Shown here one piece after another: positions 1 through 11,800 of a stretch of DNA of 64,000 nucleotides. The translations under genes and the position numbers were made by a program. Each line of letters starts with the position of its first letter. Position 1 is the first letter of the stretch. The DNA is from Prosopocoilus inquinatus. Taxonomy: Eukaryota; Arthropoda; Insecta; Coleoptera; Lucanidae. The stretch spans positions 451,001-515,000 of the forward strand of contig JAYKNF010000019.1 of the NCBI GenBank assembly GCA_036172665.1, read 5' to 3'. Below the pieces are notes generated by a model that was given only the letters and a program-made list of their open reading frames with translations, made no database searches and had not been told where the DNA came from.

Positions 1-149
1 TACTCATCTATCATGTTATTTGGCGTTTCGATGGACTCCAGTAGCTCTGATGTGAGATACGAAGTTTTCTGACGCAGCAGAAGCTGGAAATAGTTTTAAA
101 CGAAACAACACGCATTAGCGTTGTTCCTGTGATGTATCTAATCGATCCT
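1..149 (+). repeat. Representative satellite monomer (149 bp)
   Basis: This is one unit in the phase starting TACTCATCTATCATG. Using monomer coordinates: 1-20 holds the start phrase; 21-34 is a diagnostic segment (GGCGTTTCGATGG or GACGTTTGGATGG); 34-40 is GACTCCA; 41-48 varies (GTAGCTCTG, GTAACTTTG, GTAAGTCTG, GTAACCCTG); 49-60 is GATGTGAGATAC or GATGAGAGATAC; 61-72 varies; 73-88 is the CGCAGCAGAAGCTGGA type; 89-105 is AATAGTTTTAAACGAAA; 104-125 is the AACAAC/GTTGTT dyad; 126-149 is CCTGTGATGTATCTAATCGATCCT less its final register. The ATCGAT site near the end is lost in the class reading AACGATCC. Composition is 29 C and 33 G in 149 bases in a consensus-like unit; this copy has minor differences such as TTCTGACGC at 68-76. 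Confidence 0.95.
89..125 (+). other. Double dyad and weak CENP-B-box-like site in the monomer
   Basis: Positions are given for the first monomer; the motif recurs in nearly every monomer. Bases 93-101 read GTTTTAAAC, a 4+4 palindrome around one T. Bases 104-109 AACAAC and 120-125 GTTGTT form a perfect 6-bp stem with a 10-nt loop. On the minus strand, 105 down to 89 reads TTTCGTTTAAAACTATT, which agrees with the mammalian CENP-B box at 11 of 17 positions. It has TTCG, A and C of the essential core but lacks GGG. Short dyads are common in centromeric satellites of several lineages; binding by any protein is not shown here. Some monomers have GTTTTGAAC, which weakens the first palindrome. Confidence 0.45.
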
Positions 150-261
150 TACTCATCTATTATGTTATTTGGCGTTTCGATGGACTCCAGTAACTTTGAT
201 GTGAGATACGAAGTTCTCGGACGCAGCTGAAGCTGGAAATAGTTTTAAACGAAACAACACA

Positions 262-2239
262 TATTAGCGTTGTTCCTGTGATGTATCTAAACGATCCTTA
301 CTTATCTAACATGTTATTTGACGTTTGGATGGACTCCAGTAAGTCTGATGTGATATACAAAGTTTTTGGACGCAGCAGAAGCTGGAAATAGTTTTAAACG
401 AAACAACACGTATTAGCGTTGTTCCTGTGCTGTATCTAATCGATCCTTACTCATATATCATGTTATTTGGAGTTTCGATGGACTCCAGTAACTCTGATGT
501 GAGATACGACGTTTTCGGACGCAGCAGAAGCTGGAAATAGTTTTAAACGAAACAACACGTATTAGTGTTGTTCCTGTGATGTATCTAATCGATCCTTACT
601 CATCTATCATGTTATTTGACGTTTGGATGGACTACAGTAACTCTGATGAGAGATACAAAGATTTCGGATTCAGCAGAAGCTGGAAATAGTTTTGAACGAA
701 ACAACACCTATTAGCGTTGTTCCTGTGATGTATCTAAACGATCCTTACTCATCTATCATGTTATTTGGCGTTTCGATGGACTCCAGTAACTTTGATGTGA
801 GATACGAAGTTTTCGGACGCAGCAGAAGCTGGAAATAGTTTTAAACGAAACAACACGCATTAGCGTTGTTCCTGTGATGTATCTAATCGATCCTTACTCA
901 TCTATTATGTTATTTGGCGTTTCGATGGACTCCAGTAACTTTGATGTGAGATACGAAGTTCTCGGACGCAGCTGAAGCTGGAAATAGTTTTAAACGAAAC
1001 AACACATATTAGCGTTGTTCCTGTGCTGTATCTAATCGATCCTTACTCATCTATCATGTTATTTGACGTTTGGACGGACTCCAGTAACTCTGATGAGAGA
1101 TTCACAGTTCTCGGACGCAGTAGAAGCTGGAAATAGTTTTGAATGAAACACCACGTATTAGCGTTGTTCCTGTGATGAATCTAAACGATCCTTACTTATC
1201 TAACATGTTGTTTGACGTTTGGATGGACTCCAGTAAGTCTGATGTGAGATACAAAGTTTTTGGACGCATCAGGAGCTGAAAATAGTTTTAAAAGAAACAA
1301 CACGTATTAGCGTTGTGCCTGTGCTGTATCTAATCGATCCTTACTCATATATCATGTTACTTGGCGTTTCGATGGACTCCAGTAGCTCTGATGTGAGATA
1401 CGACGTTTTCGGACGCAGCAGAAACTGGAAATAGTTTTAAACGAAACAACACGCATTAGCGTTGTTCCTGTGATGTATCTAATCGATCCTTACTCATCTA
1501 TCATGTTATTTGGCGTTTCGATGGACTCCAGTAACTTTGATGTAAGATACGAAGTTCTCGGACGCAGCTGAAGCTGGAAATAGTTTTAAATGAAACAACA
1601 CGTATTAGCGTTGTTCCTGTGATGTATCTAATCAATCCTTACTCATCTATCATGTTATTTGACGTTTGGACGGACTCCAGTAACTCTGATGAGAGATACA
1701 AAGTTCTCGGACGCAGTAGAAGCTGGAAATAGTTTTGAACGAAACAACACGTATTAGCGTTGTTCCTGTGATGTATCTAAACGATCCTTACTTATCTAAC
1801 ATATTATTTGACGTTTGGATGGTCTCCAGTAAGTCTGATGTGATATACAATGTTTTTGGACGCAGCAGAAGCTGGAAATAGTTTTAAACGAAACAACACG
1901 TATTAGCGTTGTTCCTGTGCTGTATCTAATCGATCCTTGCTCATATATCATGTTATTTGGAGTTTCGATGGACTCCAGTAACTCTGATGTGAGATACGAC
2001 GTTTTCGGACGCAGCAGAAGCTGGAAATAGTTTTAAACGAAACAACACGTATTAGCGTTGTTCCTGTGATGTATCTAATCGATCCTTACTCATCTATCAT
2101 GTTATTTGACGTTTGGATGGACTACAGTAACTCTGATGAGAGATACAAAGATTTCGGACTCAGCAGAAGCTGGAAATAGTTTTGAACGAAACAACACCTA
2201 TTAGCGTTGTTCCTGTGATGTATCTAAACGATCCTTACT
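262..2239 (+). repeat. 10-monomer higher-order repeat, 1490-bp step
   Basis: The block 262-749 matches 1752-2239 with a step of 1490 bp, exactly ten monomers. Shared rare variants in order are GTGATATACAA (351, 1841), GGAGTTTCG (469, 1959) and GGACTACAGTAACTC (628, 2118). Scattered mismatches separate the copies. Inside the interval, 150-280 also matches 895-1025 at a step of 745 bp, five monomers, so more than one periodicity is overlaid. Confidence 0.82.
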
Positions 2240-4859
2240 TATCTAACATGTTATTTGACGTTTGGATGGACTCCAGTAACTCTGATGTAAGATACAAAGA
2301 TTTCGGACGCAGCAGAAGCTGGAAATAGTTTTGAACGAAACAACACGTATTAGCGTTGTTCCTGTAATGTATCTAAACGATCCTTACTTTTCTATCATGT
2401 TATTTGACGTTTCGATGGACTCCAGTAACTCTGATGTGAGATACGACGTTTTCGGACGCAGCAGAAACTGGAAATAGTTTTAAACGAAACAACACGTATT
2501 AGCGTTGTTCCTGTGATGTATCTAATCGATCCTTACTCATCTATCATGTTATTTGACGTTTGGATGGACTCCACTAACTCTGATGAGAGATACAAAGATT
2601 TCGGACGCAGCAGAAGCTGGAAATAGTTTTGAACGAAACAACACGTATTAGCGTTGTTCCTGTGATGTATCTAAACGATCCTTACTTTTCTATCATGTTA
2701 TTTGACGTTTCGATGGACTCCAGTAACTCTGATGTGAGATACGACGTTTTCGGACGCAGCAGAAGCTGGAAATAGTTTTAAACGAAACAACACGTATTAG
2801 CGATGTTCCTGTGATGTATCTAAACGATCCTTACTCATCTATCATGTTATTAGACGTTTGGACGGACTCCAGTAACTCTGATGTGAGATACGACGTTTTC
2901 GGACGCAGCAGAAACTGGAAATAGTTTTAAACGAAACAACACGTATTAGCGATGTTCCTGTGATGTATCTAAACGATCCTTACTTATCTAACATGTTATT
3001 TGAAGTTTGGATGGACTCCAGTAAGTCTGATGTGAGATACAAAGTTTTGGGACGCAGCAGGAGCTGGAAATACTTTTAAACGAAACAACAGGTATTAGCG
3101 TTGTTCCTGTGCTGTATCTAATCGATCCTTACTTATCTATCATGTTATTTGACGTTTCGATGGACTCCAGTAACTCTGATGTGAGATACGACGTTTTCGG
3201 ACGCAGCAGAAACTGGAAATAGTTTTAAACGAAACAACACACATTAGCGATGTTCCTGTGATGTATCTAATCGATCCTTACTCATCTATAATGTTATTTG
3301 GCGTTTCGATGGACTCCAGTAGCTCTGATGTGAGAGACGACGTTTTCGGACGCAGCAGAAGCTGGAAATAGTTTTAAACGAAACAACACGCATTAGCGTT
3401 GTTCCTGTGATGTATCTAATCGATCCTTACTCATCTATCATGTTATTTGGCGTTTCGATGGACTCCAGTAACTTTGATGTGAGATACGAAGTTCTCGGAC
3501 GCAGCTGAAGCTGGAAATAGTTTTAAACGAAACAACACGTATTAGCGTTTTTCCTGTGCTGTATCTAATCGATCCTTGTTCATATATCATGTTACTTGGC
3601 GTTTCGATGTACTCCAGTAGCTCTGATGTGAGATACGAAGTTTTCGGACGCAGCAGAAGCTGGAAATAGTTTTAAACTAAGCAACACGCATTAGCGTTGT
3701 TCCTGTGATGTATCTAATCGATCCTTACTCATCTATTATGTTATTTGGCATTTCGATGGACTCCAGTAACTTTGATGTGAGATACGAAGTTCTCGGACGC
3801 AGCTGAAACTGGAAATAGTTTTAAATGAAACAACACGTATTAGCGTTGTTCCTGTGATGTATCTAATCGATCCTTACTCATCTATCATGTTATTTGGCGT
3901 TTCGATGGACTCCAGTAGCTCTGATGTGAGATACCACGTTTTCGGACGCAGCAGAAACTGGAAATAGTTTTAAACGAAACAACACGCATTAGCGTTGTTC
4001 CTGTGATGTATCTAATCGATCCTTACTCATCTATTATGTTATTTGGCATTTCGATGGACTCCAGTAACTTTGATGTGAGATACGAAGTTCTCGGACGCAG
4101 CTGAAGCTGGAAATAGTTTTAAATGAAACAACACGTATTAGCGTTGTTCCTGTGATGTATCTAATCGATCCTTACTCATATATCATGTTACTTGGCGTTT
4201 CGATGGACTCCAGTAGCTCTGATGTGAGATACGACGTTTTCGGACGCAGCAGAAGCTGGAAATAGTTTTAAACGAAACAACACGCATTAGCGTTGTTCCT
4301 GTGATGTATCTAATCGATCCTTACTCATCTATTATGTTATTTGGCATTTCGATGGTCTCCAGTAACTTTGATGTGAGATACGAAGTTCTCGGACGCAGCT
4401 GAAACTTGAAATAGTTTTAAATGAAACAACACGTATTAGCGTTGTTCCTGTGATGTATCTAATCGATCCTTACTCATCTATCATGTTATTTGGCGTTTCG
4501 ATGGACTCCAGTAGCTCTGATGTGAGATACGAAGTTTTCGGACGCAGCAGAAGCTGGAAATAGTTTTAAACGAAGCAACACGCATTAGCGTTGTTCCTGT
4601 GATGTATCTAATCGATCCTTACTCATATATCATGTTACTTGGCGTTTCGATGGACTCCAGTAGCTCTGATGTGAGATACGACGTTTTCGGACGCAGCAGA
4701 AGCTGGAAATAGTTTTAAACGAAACAACACGCATTAGCGTTGTTCCTGTGATGTATCTAATCGATCCTTACTCATCTATCATGTTATTTGGCATTTCGAT
4801 GGACTCCAGTAACTTTGATGTGAGATACTAAGTTCTCGGACGCAGCTGAAGCTGGAAAT

Positions 4860-6657
4860 AGTTTTAAATGAAACAACACGTATTAGCGTTGTTCCTGTGA
4901 TGTATCTAATAGATCCTTACTCATCTATCATGTTATTTGGCGTTTCGATGGACTCCAGTAGCTCTGATGTGAGATACGACGTTTTCTGAGGCAGCAGAAG
5001 CTGGAAATAGTTATAAACGAAACAACACGCATTAGCGTTGTCCCTGTGATGTATCTAATCGATCCTTACTCATCTATCATGTTATTTGAAGTTTGGATGG
5101 ACTCCAGTAACCCTGACGTGAGATACGAAGTTCTCGGACGCAGCAGAAGCTGGAAATAGTTTTAAACGAAACAACACGCATTAGCGTTGTTCCTGTGATG
5201 TATCTAATCGATCCTTACTCATCTATCATGTTATTTGGCGTTTCGATGGAATCCAGTAAATTAGATGTGAGATACGAAGTTCTCGGACGGAGCTGAAGCT
5301 AGAAATAGTTTTAAGCGAAACAACACGCATTAGCGTTGTTCCTGTGTAGTATCTAATCGATCCTTACTTATCTATCATGTTATTTGACATTTCGATGGAC
5401 TCCAGTAACTCTGATGTGATATACGACGTTTTCGGACGCAGCATCAGCTGGAAATAGTTTTAAACGAAACAGCACATATTAGCGTTGTTCCTGTGATGTA
5501 TATAATCGATCCTTACTCATATATCATGTTACTTGGCGTTTCGATGGACTCCAGTAGCTCTGATGTGAGATACGACGTTTTCGGACGCAGCAGAAGCTGG
5601 AAATAGTTTTAAACGAAACAACACGCATTAGCGTTGTTCCTGTGATGTATCTAATCGATCCTTACTCATCTATTATGTTATTTGGCATTTCGATGGTCTC
5701 CAGTAACTTTGATGTGAGATACGAAGTTCTCGGTCGCAGCTGAAACTGGAAATAGTTTTAAATGAAACAACACGTATTAGCGTCGTTCCTGTGATGTATC
5801 TAATCGATCCTTACTCATCTATCATGTTATTTGGCGTTTCGATGGACTCCAGTAGCTCTGATGTGAGATACGAAGTTTTCGGACGCAGCAGAAGCTGGAA
5901 ATAGTTTTAAACGAAGCAACACGCATTAGCGTTGTTCCTGTGATGTATCTAATCGATCCTTATTCATCTATCATGTTATTTGGCATTTCGATGGACTCCA
6001 GTAACTTTGATGTGAGATACGAAGTTCTCGGACGCAGCTGAAGCTGGAAATAGTTTTAAATGAAACAACACGTATTAGCGTTGTTCCTGTGATGTATCTA
6101 ATCGATCCTTACACATCTATCATGTTATTTGGCGTTTCGATGGACTCCAGTAGCTCTGATGTGAGATACGACGTTTTCTGAGGCAGCAGAAGCTGGAAAT
6201 AGTTATAAACGAAACAACACCCATTAGCGTTGTTCCTGTGATGTATCTAATCGATCCTTACTCATCTATCATGTTATTTGACGTTTGGATGGACTCCAGT
6301 AACCCTGATGTGAGATACGATGTTCTCGGACGCAGCAGAAGCTGGAAACAGTTTTAAACGAAACAACACGCATTAGCGTTGTTCCTGTGATGTATCTAAT
6401 CGATCCTTACTCATCTATCATGTTATTTGGCGTTTCGATGGAATCCAGTAACTTAGATGTGAGATACGAAGTTCTCGGACGGAGCTGAAGCTAGAAATAG
6501 TTTTAAACGAAACAACACGCATTAGCGTTGTTCCTGTGTAGTATCTAATCGATCCTTACTTATCTATCATGTTATTTGACATTTCGATGGACTCCAGTAA
6601 CTCTGATGTGATATACGACGTTTTCGGACGCAGCAGCAGCTGGAAATAGTTTTAAAC
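4860..6657 (+). repeat. 8-monomer higher-order repeat, 1192-bp step
   Basis: Bases about 4860-5465 match about 6052-6657 at a step of 1192 bp, eight monomers. The ordered markers are TTTTCTGAGGCAGCAG (4982, 6174), CCCTGACGTGAG or CCCTGATGTGAG, GGAATCCAGTAA, GTGTAGTATC and GACATTTCGATGG. The CTGAGG marker recurs at 7817 and 8264, then 16607 and 19392, at steps of 11, 3, 56 (minus 1 bp) and 18.7 monomers. The same haplotype has therefore been copied repeatedly along the left arm. Confidence 0.82.
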
Positions 6658-8652
6658 GAAACAACACATATTAGCGTTGTTCCTGTGATGTATCTAATCG
6701 ATCCTTACTCATCTATCATGTTATTTGACGTTTGAACGGACTCCAGTAACTCTGATGTGAGATACAAAGTTATCGGACGCAGCAGAAGCTAGAAATAGTT
6801 TTGAACGAAACAACACGTATTAGCGTTGTTCCTGTGCTGCATCTAATCGATCCTTACTTATCTATCATGTTATTTGACGTTTCGATGGACTCCAGTAACC
6901 CTGACGTGAGATACGATGTTCTCGGACGCAGCAGAAGCTGGAAATAGTTTTAAACGAAACAACACGCATTAGCGTTGTTCCTGTGATGTATCTAATCGAT
7001 CCTTACTCATCTATCATGTTATTTGGCGTTTCGATGGACTCCAGTAACTTTGATGTGAGATACGAAGTTCTCGGACGCAGCTGAAGCTGGAAATAGTTTT
7101 AAATGAAACAACACGTATTAGCGTTGTTCCTGTGATGTATCTAATCGATCCTTACTCATCTATCATGTTATTTGACGTTTGGAAGGACTCCAGAAACTCT
7201 GATGAGAGATACAAAGTTCTCGGACGCAGTAGAAGCTGGAAATAGTTTTGAACGAAAGAACACGTATTAGCGTTGTTCCTGTGCTGCATCTAATCGATCC
7301 TTACTTATCTATCATGTTATTTGACGTTTCGATGGACTCCGGTAACCCTGACGTGAGATACGATGTTCTCTTACGCAGCAGAAGCTGGAAATAGTTTTAA
7401 ACGAAACAACACGCATTAGCGTTGTTCCTGTGATGTATCTAATCGATCCTTACTCATCTATTATGTTATTTGGCATTTCGATGGACTCCAGTAACTTTGA
7501 TGTGAGATACGAAGTTCTCGGACGCAGCTGAAGCTGGAAATAGTTTTAAATGAAACAACACGTATTAGCGTTGTTCCTGTGATGTATCTAATCGATCCTT
7601 ACTCATCTATCATGTTATTTGGCGTTTCGATGGAATCCAGTAACTTAGATGTGAGATACGAAGTTCTCGGACGAAGCTGAAGCTAGAAATAGTTTTAAAC
7701 GAAACAACACGTATTAGCGTTGTTCCTGTGATGTATCTAATCGATCCTTACTCATCTATCATGTTATTTGGCGTTTCGATGGACTCCAGTAGCTCTGATG
7801 TGAGATACGACGTTTTCTGAGGCAGCAGAAGCTGGAAATAGTTATAAGCAAAACAACACGCATTAGCGTTGTTCCTGTGATGTATCTAATCGATCCTTAC
7901 TCATCTATCATGTTATTTGACGTTTGGATGGACTCCAGTAACCCTGACGTGAGATACTATGTTCTCGGACGCAGCAGAAGCTGGAAACAGTTTTAAACGA
8001 AACAACACGCATTAGCGTTGTTCCTGTGATGTATCTAATCGATCCTTACTCATCTATCATGTTATTTGGCGTTTCGATGGAATCCAGTAACTTAGATGTG
8101 AGATACGAAGTTCTCGGACGGAGCTGAAGCTAGAAATAGTTTTAAACGAAACAACACGCATTAGCGTTGTTCCTGTGTAGTATCTAATCGATCCTTACTT
8201 ATCTATCATGTTATTTGGCGTTTCGATGGACTCCAGTAGCTCTGATGTGAGATACGACGTTTTCTGAGGCAGCAGAAGCTGGAAATAGTTATAAGCAAAA
8301 CAACACGCATTAGCGTTGTTCCTGTGATGTATCTAATCGATCCTTACTCATCTATCATGTTATTTGACGTTTCGATGGACCCCAGTAACTCTGATGTGAT
8401 ATACGACGTTTTCGGACGCAGCAGCAGCTGGAAATAGTTTTAAACGAAACAACACATATTAGCGTTGTTCCTGTGATGTATCTAATCGATCCTTACTCAT
8501 CTATCATGTTATTTGACGTTTGGACGGACTCCAGTAACTCTGATGTGAGATACAAAGTTATCGGACGCAGCAGAAGCTAGAAATAGTTTTGAACGAAACA
8601 ACACGTATTAGCGTTGTTCCTGTGCTGTATCTAATCGATCCTTACTTATCTA

Positions 8653-8853
8653 TCATGTTATTTGACGTTTCGATGGACTCCAGTATCTCTGATGTGAGAT
8701 ACTACGTTTTCGGACGCAGCAGAAGCTGGAAATAGTTTTAAACGATACAACACGTATTAGCGTTGTTCCTGTGATGTATCTAATCGATCCATACTCATCT
8801 ATTATGTTATTTGACGTTTGGATGGACTCCAGTAACTCTGATGAGAGATACAA
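8653..8853 (-). repeat. Recurrent CGATACAAC haplotype, first occurrence
   Basis: A two-monomer haplotype with TTTTAAACGATACAAC (CGATAC at 8743), then CCATACTCATCTATTATG, then GATGAGAGATACAAAG. In the left arm it recurs with CGATAC at 13361, 17235, 20020, 21464, 23029 and 24692. In the right arm the reverse form GTTGTATCGTTTAAAAC appears near 34371, 38694, 43457, 50150 and 63495. The open frame of about 66 codons on the minus strand is a by-product of this haplotype, because the translations at all sites are near-identical. Confidence 0.85.
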
Positions 8854-11800
8854 AGATTTCGGACGCAGCAGAAGCTGGAAATAGTTTTGAACGGAACAAC
8901 ACGTATTAGCGTTGTTCCTGTGATGTATCTAAACGATCCTTACTTATCTAACATGTTATTTGAAGTTTGGATGGACTCCAGTAAGTCTGATGTGAGATAC
9001 AAAGTTTTGGGACGCAGCAGGAGCTGGAAATAGTTTTAAACGAAACAACACGTATTAGCGTTGTTCCTGTGCTGTATCTAATCGATCCTTACTTATCTAT
9101 CATGTTATTTGACGTTTCGATGGACTCCATTAACTCTGATGTGAGATACGACGTTTTCGGACGCAGCAGAAACTGGAAATAGTTTTAAACGAAACAAGAC
9201 ACATTAGCGATGTTCCTGTGATGTATCTAATCGATCCTTACTCATCTATAATGTTATTTGGCGTTTCGATAGACTCCAGTAGCTCTGATGTGAGATACGA
9301 CGTTTTCGGACGCAGCAGAAGCTGGAAATAGTTTTAAACGAAACAACACGCATTAGCGTTGTTCCTGTGATGTATCTAATCGATCCTTACTCATCTATCA
9401 TGTTATTTGGCGTTTCGATGGACTCCAGTAACTTTGATGTAAGATACAATGATTTCGGACGCAGCAGAAGCTGGAAATAGTTTTGAACGACACAACACGT
9501 ATTAGCGTTGTTCCTGTAATGTATCTAAACGATCCTTACTTTTCTATCATGTTATTTGACGTTTCGATGGACTCCAGTAACTCTGATGTGAGATACGACG
9601 TTTTCGGACGCAGCATCAGCTGGAAATAGTTTTAAACGAAACAGCACATATTAGCGTTGTTCCTGTGATGTATCTAATCGATCCTTACTCATATATCATG
9701 TTACTTGGCGTTTGGATGGACTCCAGTAACTCTGATGAGAGATACAAAGATTTCGGACGCAGCAGAAGCTGGAAATAGTTTTAAACGAAACAACACGTAT
9801 TAGCGTTGTTCCTGTGATGTATCTAATCGATCCTTACTCATCTATCATGTTATTTGACGTTTGGATGGACTCCAGTAACTCTGATGAGAGATACAAAGAT
9901 TTCGGACGCAGCAGAAGCTGGAAATAGTTTTGAACGAAACAACACGTATTAGCGTTGTTCCTGTGATGTATCTAAACGATCCTTACTTTTCTATCATGTT
10001 ATTTGACGTTTCGATGGACTCCAGTAACTCTGATGTGAGATACGACGTTTTCGGACGCAGCAGAAACTGGAAATAGTTTTAAACGAAACAACACGTATTA
10101 GCGATGTTCCTGTGATGTATCTAAACGATCCTTACTCATCTATCATGTTATTAGACGTTTGGACGGACTCCAGTAACTCTGATGTGAGATACAAAGTTCT
10201 CGGACGCAGTAGAAGCTGGAAATAGTTTTGAACGAAACAACACGTATTAGCGTTGTTCCTGTGATGTATCTAAACGATCCTTACTTATCTAACATGTTAT
10301 TTAACGTTTGGATGGACTCCAGTATGTCTGATGTGAGATACAAAGATTTCGGAGGCAGCAGAAGCTGGAAATAGTTTTGAACGAAACAACACGTATTAGC
10401 GTTGTTCCTGTGCTGTATCTAATCGATCCTTACTCATATATCATGTTATTTGGCGTTTCGATGGACTCCAGTAGCTCTGATGTGAGATACGACGTTTTCG
10501 GACGCAGCAGAAGCTGGAAATAGTTTCAAACGAAACAACACGTATTAGCGTTGTTCCTGTGATGTATCTAATTGATCCTTACTCATCTATCATGTTATTT
10601 GACGTTTGGATGGACTCCAGTAACTCTGATGAGAGATACAAAGATTTCGGACGCAGCAGAAGCTGGAAATAGTTTTGAACTAAACAACACGTATTAGCGT
10701 TGTTCCTGTGATGTATCTAAACGATCCTTACTTATCTAACATGTTATTTGACGTTTGGATGGACTCCAGTAAGTCTGATGTGAGATACAAATTTTTTGGA
10801 CGCAGCAGGAACTGGAAATAGTTTTAAACGAAACAACACGTATTAGCGTTGTTCATGTGCTGTATCTAATCGATCCTTACTTATCTATCATGTTATTTGA
10901 CGTTTGGATGAACTCCAGTAACCCTGACGTGAGATACGATGTTCTCGGACGCAGCAGAAGCTGGAAATAGTTTTAAACGAAACAACACGCATTAGCGTTG
11001 TTCCTGTGATGTATCTAATCGATCCTTACTCATCTATCATGTTATTTGGCGTTTCGATGGACTCCAGTAACTTAGATGTGAGATAAGAAGTTCTCGGACG
11101 CAGCTGAAGCTAGAAATAGTTTTAAACGAAACAACACGTATTAGCGTTGTTCCTGTGATGTATCTAATCGATCCTTACTCATCTATCATGTTATTTGACG
11201 TTTGGACGGACTCCAGTAACTCTGATGAGAGATTCAAAGTTCTCGGACGCAGAAGAAGCTGGAAATAGTTTTAAACGAAACAACACGTATTAGCGTTGTT
11301 CCTGTGCTGTATCTAATCGATCCTTACTCATCTATCATGTTATTTGACGTTTGGACGGACTCCAGTAGCTCTGATGTGAGATACGACGTTCTCGGACGCA
11401 GCAGAAGCTGGAAATAGTTTTAAACGAAACAACACGTATTAGCGTTGTTCCTGGGATGTATCTAATCGATCCTTACTCATCTATCATGTTATTTGACGTT
11501 TGGACGGACTCCAGTAACTCTGATGAGAGATACAAATTTCTCGGACGCAGTAGAAGCTGGAAATAGTTTTGAACGAAACAACACGTATTAGCGTTGTTCC
11601 TGTGATGTATCTAAACGATCCTTACTTATCTAGCATGTTATTTGACGTTTGGATGGACTCCAGTAAGTCTGATGTGAGATACAAAGTTTTTGGACGCAGC
11701 AGGAGCTGGAAATAGTTTTAAACGAAACAACACGTATTAGCGTTGTTCCTGTGCTGTATCTAATCGATCCTTACTCATCTATCATGTTATTTGACGTTTG

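Noticed and set aside
50..66. Hammerhead-ribozyme-like CTGATGAG followed by AAA in some monomers (for example 629-662)
   Set aside because: The core word CTGATGA is present in one class, but the following GAGATAC cannot form stem II before the required GAAA, and I found no matching stems I and III. The class with CTGATGTG lacks even the core.
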